Source of the DNA: Pelargonium nanum
Taxonomy: Eukaryota; Streptophyta; Magnoliopsida; Geraniales; Geraniaceae
Direction of reading: 5' to 3'
DNA: 29,758 bases
Assembly: GCA_036897485.1 (NCBI GenBank)
Contig: JAYMTF010000814.1
Coordinates: 1 to 29,758 of the forward strand
Shown piece by piece: positions 20,901 through 29,758 of the stretch. The position numbers were made by a program, and so were the translations under genes. The notes under the pieces were generated by a model. The model made no database searches and was not told the origin of the DNA. It saw nothing but the letters and a program-made list of their open reading frames with translations. Within the stretch, counting starts at the first letter, position 1; each line of letters starts with the position of its first letter.

Positions 20901-21318
20901 CAGGTGAGCGAATATATTTTCATGGTGTGCATTCATTCATCACCGCCCTGCACAATCTCATTGTTCTTTCACTCTACAGGTTTATGCAAAGGTAAGTGGA
21001 GAACCTTCTTTGGAGAAGCCTACAATTGACGTAAGCTCCAAGGAATTTTACGGTGAAGGGTACGATGATAGTGACAAGAGGATTCCAGACATGACCATCA
21101 TCAACAAACAACTCGGTACTGTATTTTGTCCCTCTTTGGCATTTGATGTTTTCTCGCATGATTACTATCATCACTCTGACTAGAGGGGATTTGTGTGCAT
21201 ACCAGGTTGGAACCCGAACACATCACTCTGGGATCTGCTGGAATCAACCCTCACTTACCAGCACAGGACCTATGCAGAGGCTATAAAGAAGGCCATGGCT
21301 AAACCAGCAACCGGCTAA
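17927..21318 (+). CDS. AXS: UDP-D-apiose/UDP-D-xylose synthase (AXS)
   Basis: The 389-residue product matches plant AXS in length and motifs. It decarboxylates UDP-glucuronate with NAD and forms UDP-apiose and UDP-xylose in the cytosol; apiose is needed for rhamnogalacturonan-II and apiogalacturonan. Exons: 17927-18202, 18307-18399, 18512-18619, 20192-20306, 20395-20528, 20620-20721, 20811-20903, 20980-21115 and 21206-21318; all phases join. This is an extended short-chain dehydrogenase: the NAD loop GAGGFIG covers residues 24-30, and Tyr185 and Lys189 are in RWSYACAKQ. The AXS-specific residues Cys100 (AAICTP), Cys140 and Glu141 (STCEVYG) fall at the positions I recall from work on Arabidopsis AXS1, so ring contraction should be possible. 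The start ATG at 17927 is chosen over an upstream in-frame TTG. Intron 3 is long (1572 bp) and has no visible gene. Confidence 0.96.
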
Positions 21319-21892
21319 GAAATACGGTATCTCTCAATTGGGTGTGCCAATTCTTTTCGAGGGAAGTCTTAAATATTTCATTAATGGTTGAATCTCGTAT
21401 ACACTACATTCTTTTTGTGTTTCTGGTGTCTGTAGTCACTCAGATATAGCTCAGGAATTTGTGTTTTGGATAATTCATATGGAGAAGACATTAGATTCTA
21501 CATATATAAAAAAAGAAGTTAAAATGTAATTTGTTACTAGAGCTTGGACTGCAACATTATACAAGGAAAGCTGTTTTCTGTTTCTTTCTCCCAATTCTTC
21601 TTCCTCTAAGGTTGTGTTTTTTGATGTTTGGAGTTCCATATGATATTATGCCATCTGCTATTTGTTCCGTATGATATTTGAAATCGAAAAACACAGTTGA
21701 TTGTGGCGGAAACACCTTCACTAGTCACACGCCTAAAGCCGCCTAAAATTAAGGAGGAACATAGGCTTTCTGTTTTGCTCAGTTGAACTTTTGAAATTAA
21801 CATCTAGGGGGGAAAAAAAAGTCCATTTGGCTATTTAACTTTGTGTATTTGAACCAAATTTAGTTCTAGATTTTTCTTTTTCTTTTCAAAAT
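21319..21892. other. AXS 3' UTR and intergenic sequence
   Basis: The first few hundred bases should be the AXS 3' UTR, AT-rich with several AATA-type runs. From about 21600 on no gene is seen. The right end leads into the inverted-repeat region at 21893. Confidence 0.4.
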
Positions 21893-21992
21893 GGCTCCTA
21901 AACTTTTGTATTTGGATCTAAATTGTTTCATGTTGTCTATCTGCCTTGTGTGACACTTGTTTATTTAATACTAATTCTTAAGCGCGTTATAT

Positions 21993-22022
21993 TTCATTCG
22001 TCTCAAAATAAATGTCATGTTA
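21993..22022 (+). repeat. Degenerate Stowaway-like motif
   Basis: The sequence CATTCGTCTCAAAATAAATG followed by TCATGTT is a diverged form of the motif at 12168-12200 (CCTCCGTCTCAAAACGAGTG then TCATGTT). Only one end is seen. Confidence 0.4.
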
Positions 22023-22039
22023 CCATTATACAACACAAG

Positions 22040-22213
22040 TAAGGACATTTAGCCCCCTAGGGGGTGGCGCAATGGTCAAGACACACATCTCCATGTAGAA
22101 GGTCGTGGGTCAAATCACATTGCGTCGGGTGGGGTGGGGTTTGGGTTAAAAGGGGAGAGCTACCCCCAGTTGTGTAGCTCAACTTTTGAAGAAAAAAAAA
22201 ATAAGGACATTTA
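22040..22213 (+). mobile_element. tRNA-derived SINE with poly(A) tail and perfect 12-bp target-site duplication
   Basis: The element at 22052-22201 (150 bp) lies between exact copies of TAAGGACATTTA at 22040-22051 and 22202-22213. It has an A box TGGCGCAATGG (22065-22075) and a B box GGGTCAAATCA (22107-22117), then a G-rich body and a short A-run at the 3' end. The tRNA-like head is similar to the SINE at 14228, but the body and tail differ, so it is probably another family. The perfect duplication suggests a recent insertion into older repeat DNA. Confidence 0.87.
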
Positions 22214-22420
22214 AGATTAAGTAAAAGATAAATTGACTGTATGTTTTTCTAAGAAAATAGAACAATTTTCAAATGTGACGTGCCACATTATGGTTTGTTG
22301 CGATATTGATGACATGGATCAATTTTATTTTAAATACAAATGTTCCTATACTATTTTGAAGTAACCAAAATTGATGGAGCAATTTAGATCCAAATAAGAA
22401 TTAGAAAAGTTCGTGAATTA

Positions 22421-23840
22421 AATTAAATTTTCCCAGCTAAAATCTAAAGTTTGGTCTCCCCGGTCCCAATCAACCCCTCAAATCATTTTATCTCGAAAAA
22501 TTGACTTTGGTTTATAGAGTGGAATTGATGCATGATGTGAAAGATAAGCATAATTAGAAGGAAACATGGTTGCATACCTTGAGAGAACCAAATTATTAAA
22601 GTAGCAAATTCCACTTGAGACAATAAGTCCTCTGTTTCTCTTTTGAATTATTAGGGGTGGTAATTGGTATGCTTGTGATCAAAGGTAAAATAATCAAAAT
22701 CATTACATTTGATGACAGAACTTATTAATTGGTAGCACTGATATGAGATTTTGAAAATTAATTAGATGGAATGTGGATAATTTAAAAATTAGTGTATGCA
22801 AGTTGTTTATCCAACTTTCAACCAAACCCTTTAATTATTTAGGACAAAGCTCGTATTCTGTTGGCCAAGTTCTAATCAACCATGCTTTCCTAAGACAACT
22901 ACCACATTTATAATCCATCTCATTATATACTATATAATCAAATTGTAATTGATTGTTAAATGAGCAACGATTGATTATATGTTAGTCTTTGGTGTTTAAA
23001 GGAAAATAAATGTTGACATGGTGATAACTAATTTGGGGGATCACATATTTTTTATAATTAGTTCTGCCCTTCATTTCTAAGCAACATATTTATGCACAAA
23101 ACTTTAATTTGTACTTTCGGTATATTTAATTATATAACAACAATGATGTACAATAAAGTAACCAATACAATATTTAAAACCAAAATCTACTACTCCCTCG
23201 GCCTTATGGAGTACTAGTTAAGGTAAACCAAATCTAAAACACCCGGTAGTCCAATAGCTGTTATAATATCTCGCCGTCCATTACAGTTGGGAGGTAAGCG
23301 GATGTCCCGAATATCAACCGGGTACCCACGAAGAGAGCACCCGGTATATAGCTCAGAAGCTTACAATTACCACTGGTTCATCACATAGCAACATGATTCG
23401 CTCATGGTTTGTAAGTATATAAATACACTACTATTTAAGGGGCGATAGTTCTATTCTTGCTCATTTCTACGTTCGTACGCTCAATGTGGACTTTCGAGCA
23501 CATGTTTTGGGGTTTTACTTAATGACGATAGACAACTTCTTTCTTATGAGTTTCATGATCCAACTCTCTGCCCTAAAATAATAAATGAACAAACAGTCCA
23601 ACAAATCGTGTCAAATTTGACCCTCAATCTCAAAAAATGTGCATCAATTATCTTTGATTGATGCCAATTTATGTTGGAAAATGTTACCAGCTCAAAATAA
23701 AATGGATAACTGACATTGAGCCCTTCATTTTTTAGTCTTAATATATTTTGCTTAATAAAAAATTTAATCAAATTTTCCATTTTTATAAATAAAAATACAA
23801 TTATTTATAATTCAATTAATGCATTTGTATCACCATAATC
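22421..23840. other. Intergenic, AT-rich with unassigned repeat-like stretches
   Basis: No gene is recognised. At about 23186-23225 the motif ACTACTCCCTCGGCCTTATG resembles a Stowaway end. The block at 23230-23540 is more GC-rich and contains a TATA-like run (GTATATAAATACAC) near 23415-23430. It could be a solo LTR or an old promoter, but I find no matching partner or target duplication. Confidence 0.35.
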
Positions 23841-24310
23841 ATAGTTGGTAGTTTGAATCCGAACTCGCGAATATTCAAAATTCAATACGATATAACCAAA
23901 TTTTCAGACAGACCGACTCAAAATTTTCTTACAACAATTTGAATGAATTGAACAAATTCACATATTTTACACAAAAACCCAAAATTTAATTCCATCCGAT
24001 CAGAATTCAAAATTCAAATTGATCCTCTATCCTTATTACACATAGCTGTGTCACAAGATAGGAGTTTATGTGTTCAATTTTCCTACCAACAATAAACCAA
24101 TATTATTGCTGGTAATAGCTTACTCAAATTTGTCCAAACTTGTGTCATTGCAAAGCTAAATATACAATGTCACAGCTAAAGCTGACAAAATGAACCTAAC
24201 ACATTTTTTTACGGATTCGAATATGAATTTATCCACTCGTAAAAACTGGACTAGATCCGGATTGAGTAAATTATAAAAAATTCGGGTCAGGCCGAAATTT
24301 CGCCACATGC
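23841..24310. repeat. Degenerate repeat related to the element at 29.1-29.6 kb
   Basis: The segment begins with CCGAACTCGCGAATATTCAAA and contains ACAAATTCACATATTTTACAC, recalling GAACTCGAACCTACGGGCACTCGAAA and GTAAATTTGCACATTTTATAC at 29128-29243. It ends with GGACTAGATCCGGATTG and ATTCGGGTCAGGCC. The resemblance is by eye and partial. Confidence 0.35.
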
Positions 24311-25135
24311 TCTCGCCACAACCACCTTAATTTTTTGTTTAAATGAAAGTACGATAATAACACAAATCTAGGATGCGTGTAAGAGAGAGCTTAGGTGATA
24401 CACATACTCCGTACATACTACACAACACAGTTGATCCCAAAGACGTAGAGAGACGACGACCGGGCCGGTGGGTCCCACACCAACTTCAATGCCCTCGAGC
24501 GGTTCCTCCCATTCCCGTCCCTATCTCCTTCGTCGTCTCTCTCTTGGGAGCCTCTGTGCCACGCGTCTCCGTTATGATTGCTGGCAAGGTGTTCGACAAA
24601 AAGCACCAGACAAACATAATTTCCAATTTTTTCCCTCTCCATTCACCATTATTAGCCTTGCTCCTGACGTTTCTTCCTCGACCGCCTAAAGAGCCGACGA
24701 TCCTCAAATCCTCATTTCCAACTCCAATTTTGCTTCTTTTTACTCTACTATTTAACTAATTATTCTCTCTGGTCGGTTCTCTTCAATTTTTTAATGGTAT
24801 GGTCCATGCGGGGGTTGGTGACGTTAGGAGTGGACATGGAGTTCGCCTTTTGATAAGCACACACTTTGGTTTTCCTAGCTGTAAAGGCCCACTCTTGCCC
24901 ACACGATCGCTATTGACTCACTGGACTCGCTTCTCTCTCTTTCTCTTTCTCTGGGTCGCTTTTTTATTTTTTTTTGGTTTCATTTGTTGTTGGTGTTGAT
25001 GAGGAATCAATGATTGTATCTTTGCCTCCTGAGAAAGCAAATTTATATGCCTCCAATTGAAGTTTGGTTGTGGAGGAAAAAAAAGTTGTGGTGTGTGTGT
25101 CTCTGACTTGAGAGTTTTGTCTCCTTCCTTCACTC
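24311..25135 (+). promoter_or_regulatory. Upstream region and probable 5' leader of the NPH3-domain gene
   Basis: This 825-bp region precedes the BTB/NPH3 start. It is GC-richer than the repeats to its left. A CT-rich tract at 24928-24985 (TCTCTCTTTCTCTTTCTCTG) is typical of plant promoters and leaders. Several short upstream open frames occur, one of which overlaps the main start in another frame. No TATA box is obvious. Confidence 0.4.
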
Positions 25136-28100
25136 ATGGTTATGGCTCCTCCTGCTGCGGGGAAGGTTTCGGCGTTTCGTCGCCAAGGGAACGACTGGTA
25201 TTGCTTTCTCTCCTTTGGGTTTGGTTCAATTTTGGGTTTTTAGCTTTTGGGGATTTTGGGAAGTTATTTTGCTTTAATTTGGGTGGTATTTTTTTTTTTT
25301 TTTTTGTAGAATTGTTTCATCTCTACTTTGCATAGTTTTAGTGGGTGAAAATTGAAATAATGTAGTTTTCATCTTATAATCACTGCAAATTCTGGGCTCC
25401 TGATGGATTTGGGGGCTTTCTTTTGTAATGCTGTGCTTGTGAAAGAACTTGGCTTTGATGAGAATGTCAGTTGGTGTTGTTGTGCTTGATGAAATGTTTG
25501 CATTGTGATGTAATTCTTTTATGGGTGAGACAGGTTCTGCAATGGTGGGCTTCCAAGTGATATTACTGTTGTTGTGGATGGTGTAAGCTTCCATCTTCAC
25601 AAGGTATGGAAATTTTCAGTTTGAAAATAGACAAATGTGCTAATACAATCACTACGAGATCTCTATTTGCTTTGGAAAGATTTGAAACTAGAACCATATA
25701 GTGAGATTTGATCGTGTTTTGTTTCTACTTGAAAAATTGGGGCAATTGGGTTGAGCTGGGAGTTTTGTAATGCTTTGTCAATTTCTACTGTGATGCATAT
25801 CTTAGTTACTTTTGGTTCTGCAATTGGTCAGTTGCCAAGGAACCAGATTGATTGTTATTAGTGGTACAACCACAGCAGCAGCCTTAGCCCATTCCTTTTA
25901 GTCTTTTACTCACCTAGTTAACAAGTAAGGCTCCACTTCTTCATAGAGATATTAATTTAGTGAAAGATTTTAGTGATCACAGGTTCTATTTGCACCTTAT
26001 AAATTCAGTCACTGCCAGTTCCCTGTATTGTGATGTTATGGCTCTTTGATGAGGCCTTTCCCTTGCATACTTCCATCCAGAACCCCATTTTTATGTTTTG
26101 TGATCTCCATACCCACCTTGAAACCAGATTAATATTTGAAGTGCTGCATCGGGTTAATGGCCCGCCCTTTGATTAGCTAAGTATAATACTTGTCTTATTG
26201 GAAACAAAAATTAAAATATGGAAAGGAGACCAGATTAACCACTATGACCTCACTATTTTTCCCTTGCATTGTCGATGTATAAATGACTTTCTTGATGTGC
26301 CCTGCTATGCGGTGTCTTATCATGTGCGCATTGCTTCACAGTATCCTCTCTAGTCATTAACATCCATTTATGATCTTTTCTGGTGATGTAAGTGGTTACA
26401 TGTAATAGCTTCATTCGTTGTTTTGATACTTCTGCATGCGTGTTCTCTAATATTATTGTCTCCAGTTAATGGGTCTTCTATTATATAGTTGGTGCATAAA
26501 GTTTTTAAGTTCACTCATCTTTGGATGTTTTCAGTGTATAAGACCATACTTTAATTGTTGCTTCATCTCCAGTTTCCTCTCATATCAAAATGTGGAAAAG
26601 TTGCACGGCTATATGAAGAATTTCAAAGTACCAATCAGAAGATATTCACTGCAGTGCTGGATGAATTCCCTGGTGGCCCTGACATTTTCTTGATCATAGC
26701 TAAATTCTGCTATGGTGTCAGGTTGGAATTGACGTCAAGAAACATAGTAATGGTGCACTGTGCTGCAGATTACCTTGAAATGACAGACGAGTATGGAGAA
26801 GGTAACTTACTCTCTAAGTCGGAGAGTTTCTTTCATAAAAATATACTTGGCAACTGGAAAGAGTGTATTCTTGCACTTCAAAATTCTGAGCCTGTTATGC
26901 CAAGAGCTGAAAAGCTTCAGATAATAGGCAAATGTTTGAATGCTTTGTCTATGATGGTTTGCACGGATCCTAGTTTATTTGGATGGCCCATGATGATGTA
27001 TGGAAGTTTACAGAGTCCTGGTGGAAGCATACTCTGGAATGGAATAAACACAGGGGCGCGAATACGAAGCATAGAATCTGACTGGTGGTTTGAAGACATC
27101 TCATATCTTAGTGTAGGTTTGTTTGAGAAACTTATTAAGACGATGGAAGCAAAAGGTATTCGGCCTGAAAATCTAGCTGGTGCTGTGATGTACTATGCTA
27201 GGAAGTACCTGCCAGGTTTGAGCCGATGGAAGGGTGGACAAAGTGGTAAAACTAGATCAGTTGCAAGTTTTAGCTTGACACCTGCTGCTGTTAATCAGAA
27301 GGTTCTATTGGAAACCATAGAAAATCTTCTTCCTAAAAAGAAGGGGAAATCCTTTTGTCGTTTCTTACTAGGACTTCTTCGTGTTGCGTTAATATTGGAT
27401 GTTAATCAAACATGCAAGGACTGTCTGGAGAGAAGAATAGGGATGCAACTAGAACTGGCAACCCTAGATGGTCTTCTAATTCCTTCTTACTCAGATTCTG
27501 ATTCTTTATATGACACAGACTGTGTTGAGCGGATCATTTATCATTTTGTCTCCTCTGAATCAAGCATAACAGCATTTTCTCCACAATCATGCGACCTGGG
27601 TACATCGCCATCATCTGGACTATTAAGAAAAGTTGCAAAGTTGGTTGACAACTATATTGCAGAGATTGCTTCTGATGTGCACTTGAAACCAGGAAAGATA
27701 CGTTCTCTCGCTGAGGCCCTGCCCGAATCATCAAGAGCTTTTCATGATGGACTTTACAGAGCTTTGGATATATATTTCAAGGTATGATTTCATCAAACAC
27801 GCTGTCGAAATAAAAGCTTCTTGTAGGTTTCAGAGACTTACAATAACTAATGGCATTGTGCAGGCACACCCTTGGCTTTCTGATAAGGAGAAGGAAGATC
27901 TTTGCAACATCATTGATTATCAGAGGCTCTCCATTGATGCCTGTGCCCATGCATCCCAAAATGATAGGTTACCATTGAGAGTTGTTCTTCAGGTTCTGTT
28001 CTTTGAGCAAATGCATTTGAGGAAAGCACTTGCTGGCTGTCTCAATGTCTTGGACACTGAAAATGCCCCTGCAGGTCCTGTGGCCGTCCGAAGCAACTTG

Positions 28101-28433
28101 GCAGGCCAAATTGTACAGAGAGATGGGTGGGTGACAGTGGTACGTGAGAACCAGGTTTTAAGGGTAGATATGGAGAATATGAGGTCTAGAGTTGTTGAAC
28201 TTGAAGAAGAATTCAGCAAGATTAAGGAAGAGATGAGAAGAGTAAGTAAATCACATAGTTCCCTGAATTCTCCTCGCATGGTTGCCAAGAAATTTGGGTG
28301 CAAACTTCTGCTCCGATCATCAGATGCTGAAGCAAATGCCGTTTCAAGCAATGGACAAACTCCAAGGGTATCAGTTGAAAAGGCACGGTCTTCCCATCAT
28401 TCCAGGCACCGGAAAAGTTTCTCTTTGTTTTGA
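25136..28433 (+). CDS. BTB/POZ and NPH3 domain-containing protein (NRL family)
   Basis: The 636-residue product belongs to the plant NPH3/RPT2-like family, substrate adaptors for CUL3 ubiquitin ligases that also act in phototropin signalling and auxin transport at the plasma membrane. Exons: 25136-25197, 25534-25603, 26573-27781 and 27864-28433; all phases join. The BTB domain spans about residues 28-125 (GLPSDITVVVDGVSFHLHKF, LISKCGKVARL, AKFCYG). The NPH3 domain runs from DWWFEDISYLS (about 214) through YRALDIYFKAHPWLSDKEK to NDRLPLRVVLQVLFFEQ (about 495), with the family's very conserved NIIDYQRLSIDACAHASQ. A coiled coil covers about 538-575. The C-terminal RHRKSFSLF resembles the terminal R-x-S 14-3-3 site of NPH3 and RPT2. 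I cannot place it in a named subgroup. The start (MVMAPPAAGK) could also be the second Met, two codons on. Confidence 0.93.
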
Positions 28434-29124
28434 GTGTGAACTCAAGAAAACTAATCCTTTTTTTCAATCATAAACATCCATCGGGTAGGGTTCTAAGAAA
28501 GAACAAAGGAAATGAAAGGAAAATGCTCATAGTTCTCTTGTTCCTCCTGCATTTCTACATTATCAAGCATTTTCCTCTCCTTTCCTTTTATTGCGCTTTC
28601 CGATAACCGAGGGAAGAAGTTGGTGCAACTTTTGGAGGCAATTTAAAGGAAGGCACAGCCTTGCACTACTGGATTCATTCTTTTGCTCACCTCTCAGTCT
28701 CAGGTGATATCTACATGATACAGGCTGAAGAATATCATCAATCCAAGTAAATATATCTTGAACAAACAGTAAATGATAGGAAATATATATAGTCTACTAT
28801 TTTTATACTGAATTTATTTTTCTTTGTTTTGGGCTTATACATGTAAATTGTATAGCTGTGTGAATTGGGTGGAAAGCAAGTTTGTCAAACATTGGAATTT
28901 GAAGAAAGACAGTTAAGCATATATGTGATCTTCAGTGAATTTGTCAGCATATTCCCTTTCCACATGTTGTACTTGGTTGTATGGCTCTTTTACTGTTGAT
29001 GCATCATCAATGGATTTTCAAATTTCAGTAGGACAATGTACAGATTTGAATGCTACTTGACAAGTATAGTAAGTGCAGTATGACAGTAAAAAAATAGACA
29101 TACTACTAATAAAGATGGTATCTT
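28434..29124. other. NPH3-gene 3' UTR and intergenic sequence
   Basis: The first part should be the 3' UTR of the BTB/NPH3 gene. No other gene is seen before the repeat at 29125. Confidence 0.45.
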
Positions 29125-29595
29125 GAACTCGAACCTACGGGCACTCGAAATTTGATCTGATCAACGTTCAGATCGGACCAGATTTATCCTCTAAATTTTT
29201 GAGCCAGATCAGGCGGACCCGTGTAAATTTGCACATTTTATACATAAGACGTGAATTCCAACCCGATACGAAACTCAAAAACCGGATAAATCTGATTCAA
29301 ATCGATCTTATCCGCAAAATTGTCACTTTTATCCAGAACCAACCATGGGCTTGTTTACTCTGTCTGTACCGCATTCATGGATATCTTTGTCTTCACTCCT
29401 TACTTGATAGAGGTGGCTATTTGGGATTCAGATTGGATTTGTTCGGATTGATAAAGAGTAATTTGAATATGATCCGAAAGGAATTTGGATCATATCGAAT
29501 AACATTCCACTTTTAGTATAAAATGTGCAAATTTATCTTATTCAATTTGATCTTGCTTGAAGTTAGTTGGATCGAATTTTGAGTACCATGGGTTC
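29125..29595. repeat. Foldback element of about 470 bp with long imperfect inverted repeats
   Basis: The left end (GAACCTACGGGCACTCGAAA) and right end (reverse complement GAACCCATGGTACTCAAAAT) are alike. About 100 bp further in, GTAAATTTGCACATTTTATAC at 29222-29243 has its reverse complement GTATAAAATGTGCAAATTTA at 29517-29536. Both arms also share many GATC-type words. This fits a non-autonomous foldback or MITE-type DNA element. Target duplications are not clear. Confidence 0.6.
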
Positions 29596-29703
29596 TGATC
29601 CATATAGGCAACTCTATTGCCTGATCAGTGATTGGTATCCATGACATTCAGCTGAGAATAAATATTTGATTAGTAACAAAATAATTCTAACCATAGACAT
29701 CAA

Positions 29704-29758
29704 GTCGCTTTGGCCGAGTGGTTAAGGCGTGTGCCTGCTAAGTACATGGGGCTTCCCC
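29704..29758 (+). tRNA. trnS-GCT: tRNA-Ser (anticodon GCT), 3' part beyond the window
   Basis: The first 55 bases of a class II tRNA are present. The acceptor 5' strand GTCGCTT and D arm TGGCCGAGTGGTTAAGGC match plant tRNA-Ser. The anticodon stem TGTGC/GTACA encloses the loop CTGCTAA with anticodon GCT at 29737-29739, reading AGC and AGU codons. The start of the long variable arm (GGGGCTTCCCC) is visible at the window edge. The T arm and acceptor 3' strand are cut off. Confidence 0.93.

Larger units (their letters stand above)
21893..22420. repeat. Inverted-repeat (MITE-like) element hosting a SINE
   Basis: AACTTTTGTATTTGGATCTA at 21901-21920 (continuing AATTG) reappears in reverse complement at 22380-22411, with a short insertion in the right arm. 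The two arms enclose about 450 bp, which includes a Stowaway-like motif near 22000 and the SINE at 22040-22213. Removing the SINE leaves about 360 bp between the outer edges, a usual size for a MITE. Exact ends and target duplications are unclear. Confidence 0.5.

Noticed and set aside
21606-21803. Minus-strand open frame of 65 codons after AXS
   Set aside because: No recognisable domain and AT-driven composition.
23230-23540. Possible solo LTR with TATA-like run
   Set aside because: No TG...CA ends, target duplication or partner LTR could be identified by eye.
24373-24759. Open frames of 128, 74, 73 and 73 codons upstream of the NPH3-domain gene
   Set aside because: All overlap one another on both strands in a GC-richer promoter region and show no domain.
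29199-29516. Plus-strand open frame of 105 codons at the right edge
   Set aside because: It lies wholly inside the foldback element and reads through its repeat words; no transposase or other domain is seen.
1-29758. CRISPR array, operon or bacterial-type defence system
   Set aside because: The window is eukaryotic with spliced genes; the only clustered repeats are short slippage arrays without regular spacers.

Overview
This is a 29.8 kb piece of a plant nuclear genome, most likely a eudicot. Intergenic DNA is AT-rich. Genes are split by short GT-AG introns, tRNA genes are nuclear-type, and every recognised protein has a close plant-type match recalled from Arabidopsis. I cannot name the species from the sequence.

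Layout, left to right. A tRNA-Gly(TCC) gene at 693-764 is followed by four genes on the minus strand: RMI2 (genome-stability OB-fold protein, 4 exons, 1126-2600), a secreted GDSL esterase/lipase of the APG-like group (4 exons, 3213-4514), a chloroplast threonine deaminase (5 exons, 5262-7952) and a PDAT2-type phospholipid:diacylglycerol acyltransferase (6 exons, 9796-13481). The next 4.4 kb (13.5-17.9 kb) is a transposon and decay zone. It holds a tRNA-derived SINE with a perfect 14-bp target-site duplication, a hairpin-forming repeat with a related copy, a frameshifted protein-gene remnant and a decayed RNase H-like retroelement gene. Two genes on the plus strand follow: UDP-apiose/UDP-xylose synthase (AXS, 9 exons, 17927-21318) and a BTB/NPH3-domain protein (4 exons, 25136-28433). 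Between them lies about 3.8 kb of repeats, including a second SINE with a perfect 12-bp duplication. The window ends inside a tRNA-Ser(GCT) gene.

The genes are not a pathway cluster. They cover DNA repair, extracellular lipid hydrolysis, isoleucine synthesis, oil synthesis, cell-wall sugar supply and probable light/auxin signalling, as expected for ordinary plant gene order. All six gene models were built by hand; exon phases join and the assembled lengths fit their families, with one exception.

That exception is the most interesting observation. The threonine deaminase keeps every catalytic motif but stops cleanly where the catalytic domain ends, so the C-terminal ACT-like regulatory region for isoleucine feedback is absent and is not found in the 750 bp before the next gene. 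Its N-terminal linker also carries a duplicated GAVPE motif. No CRISPR array, operon or bacterial-type system is present.
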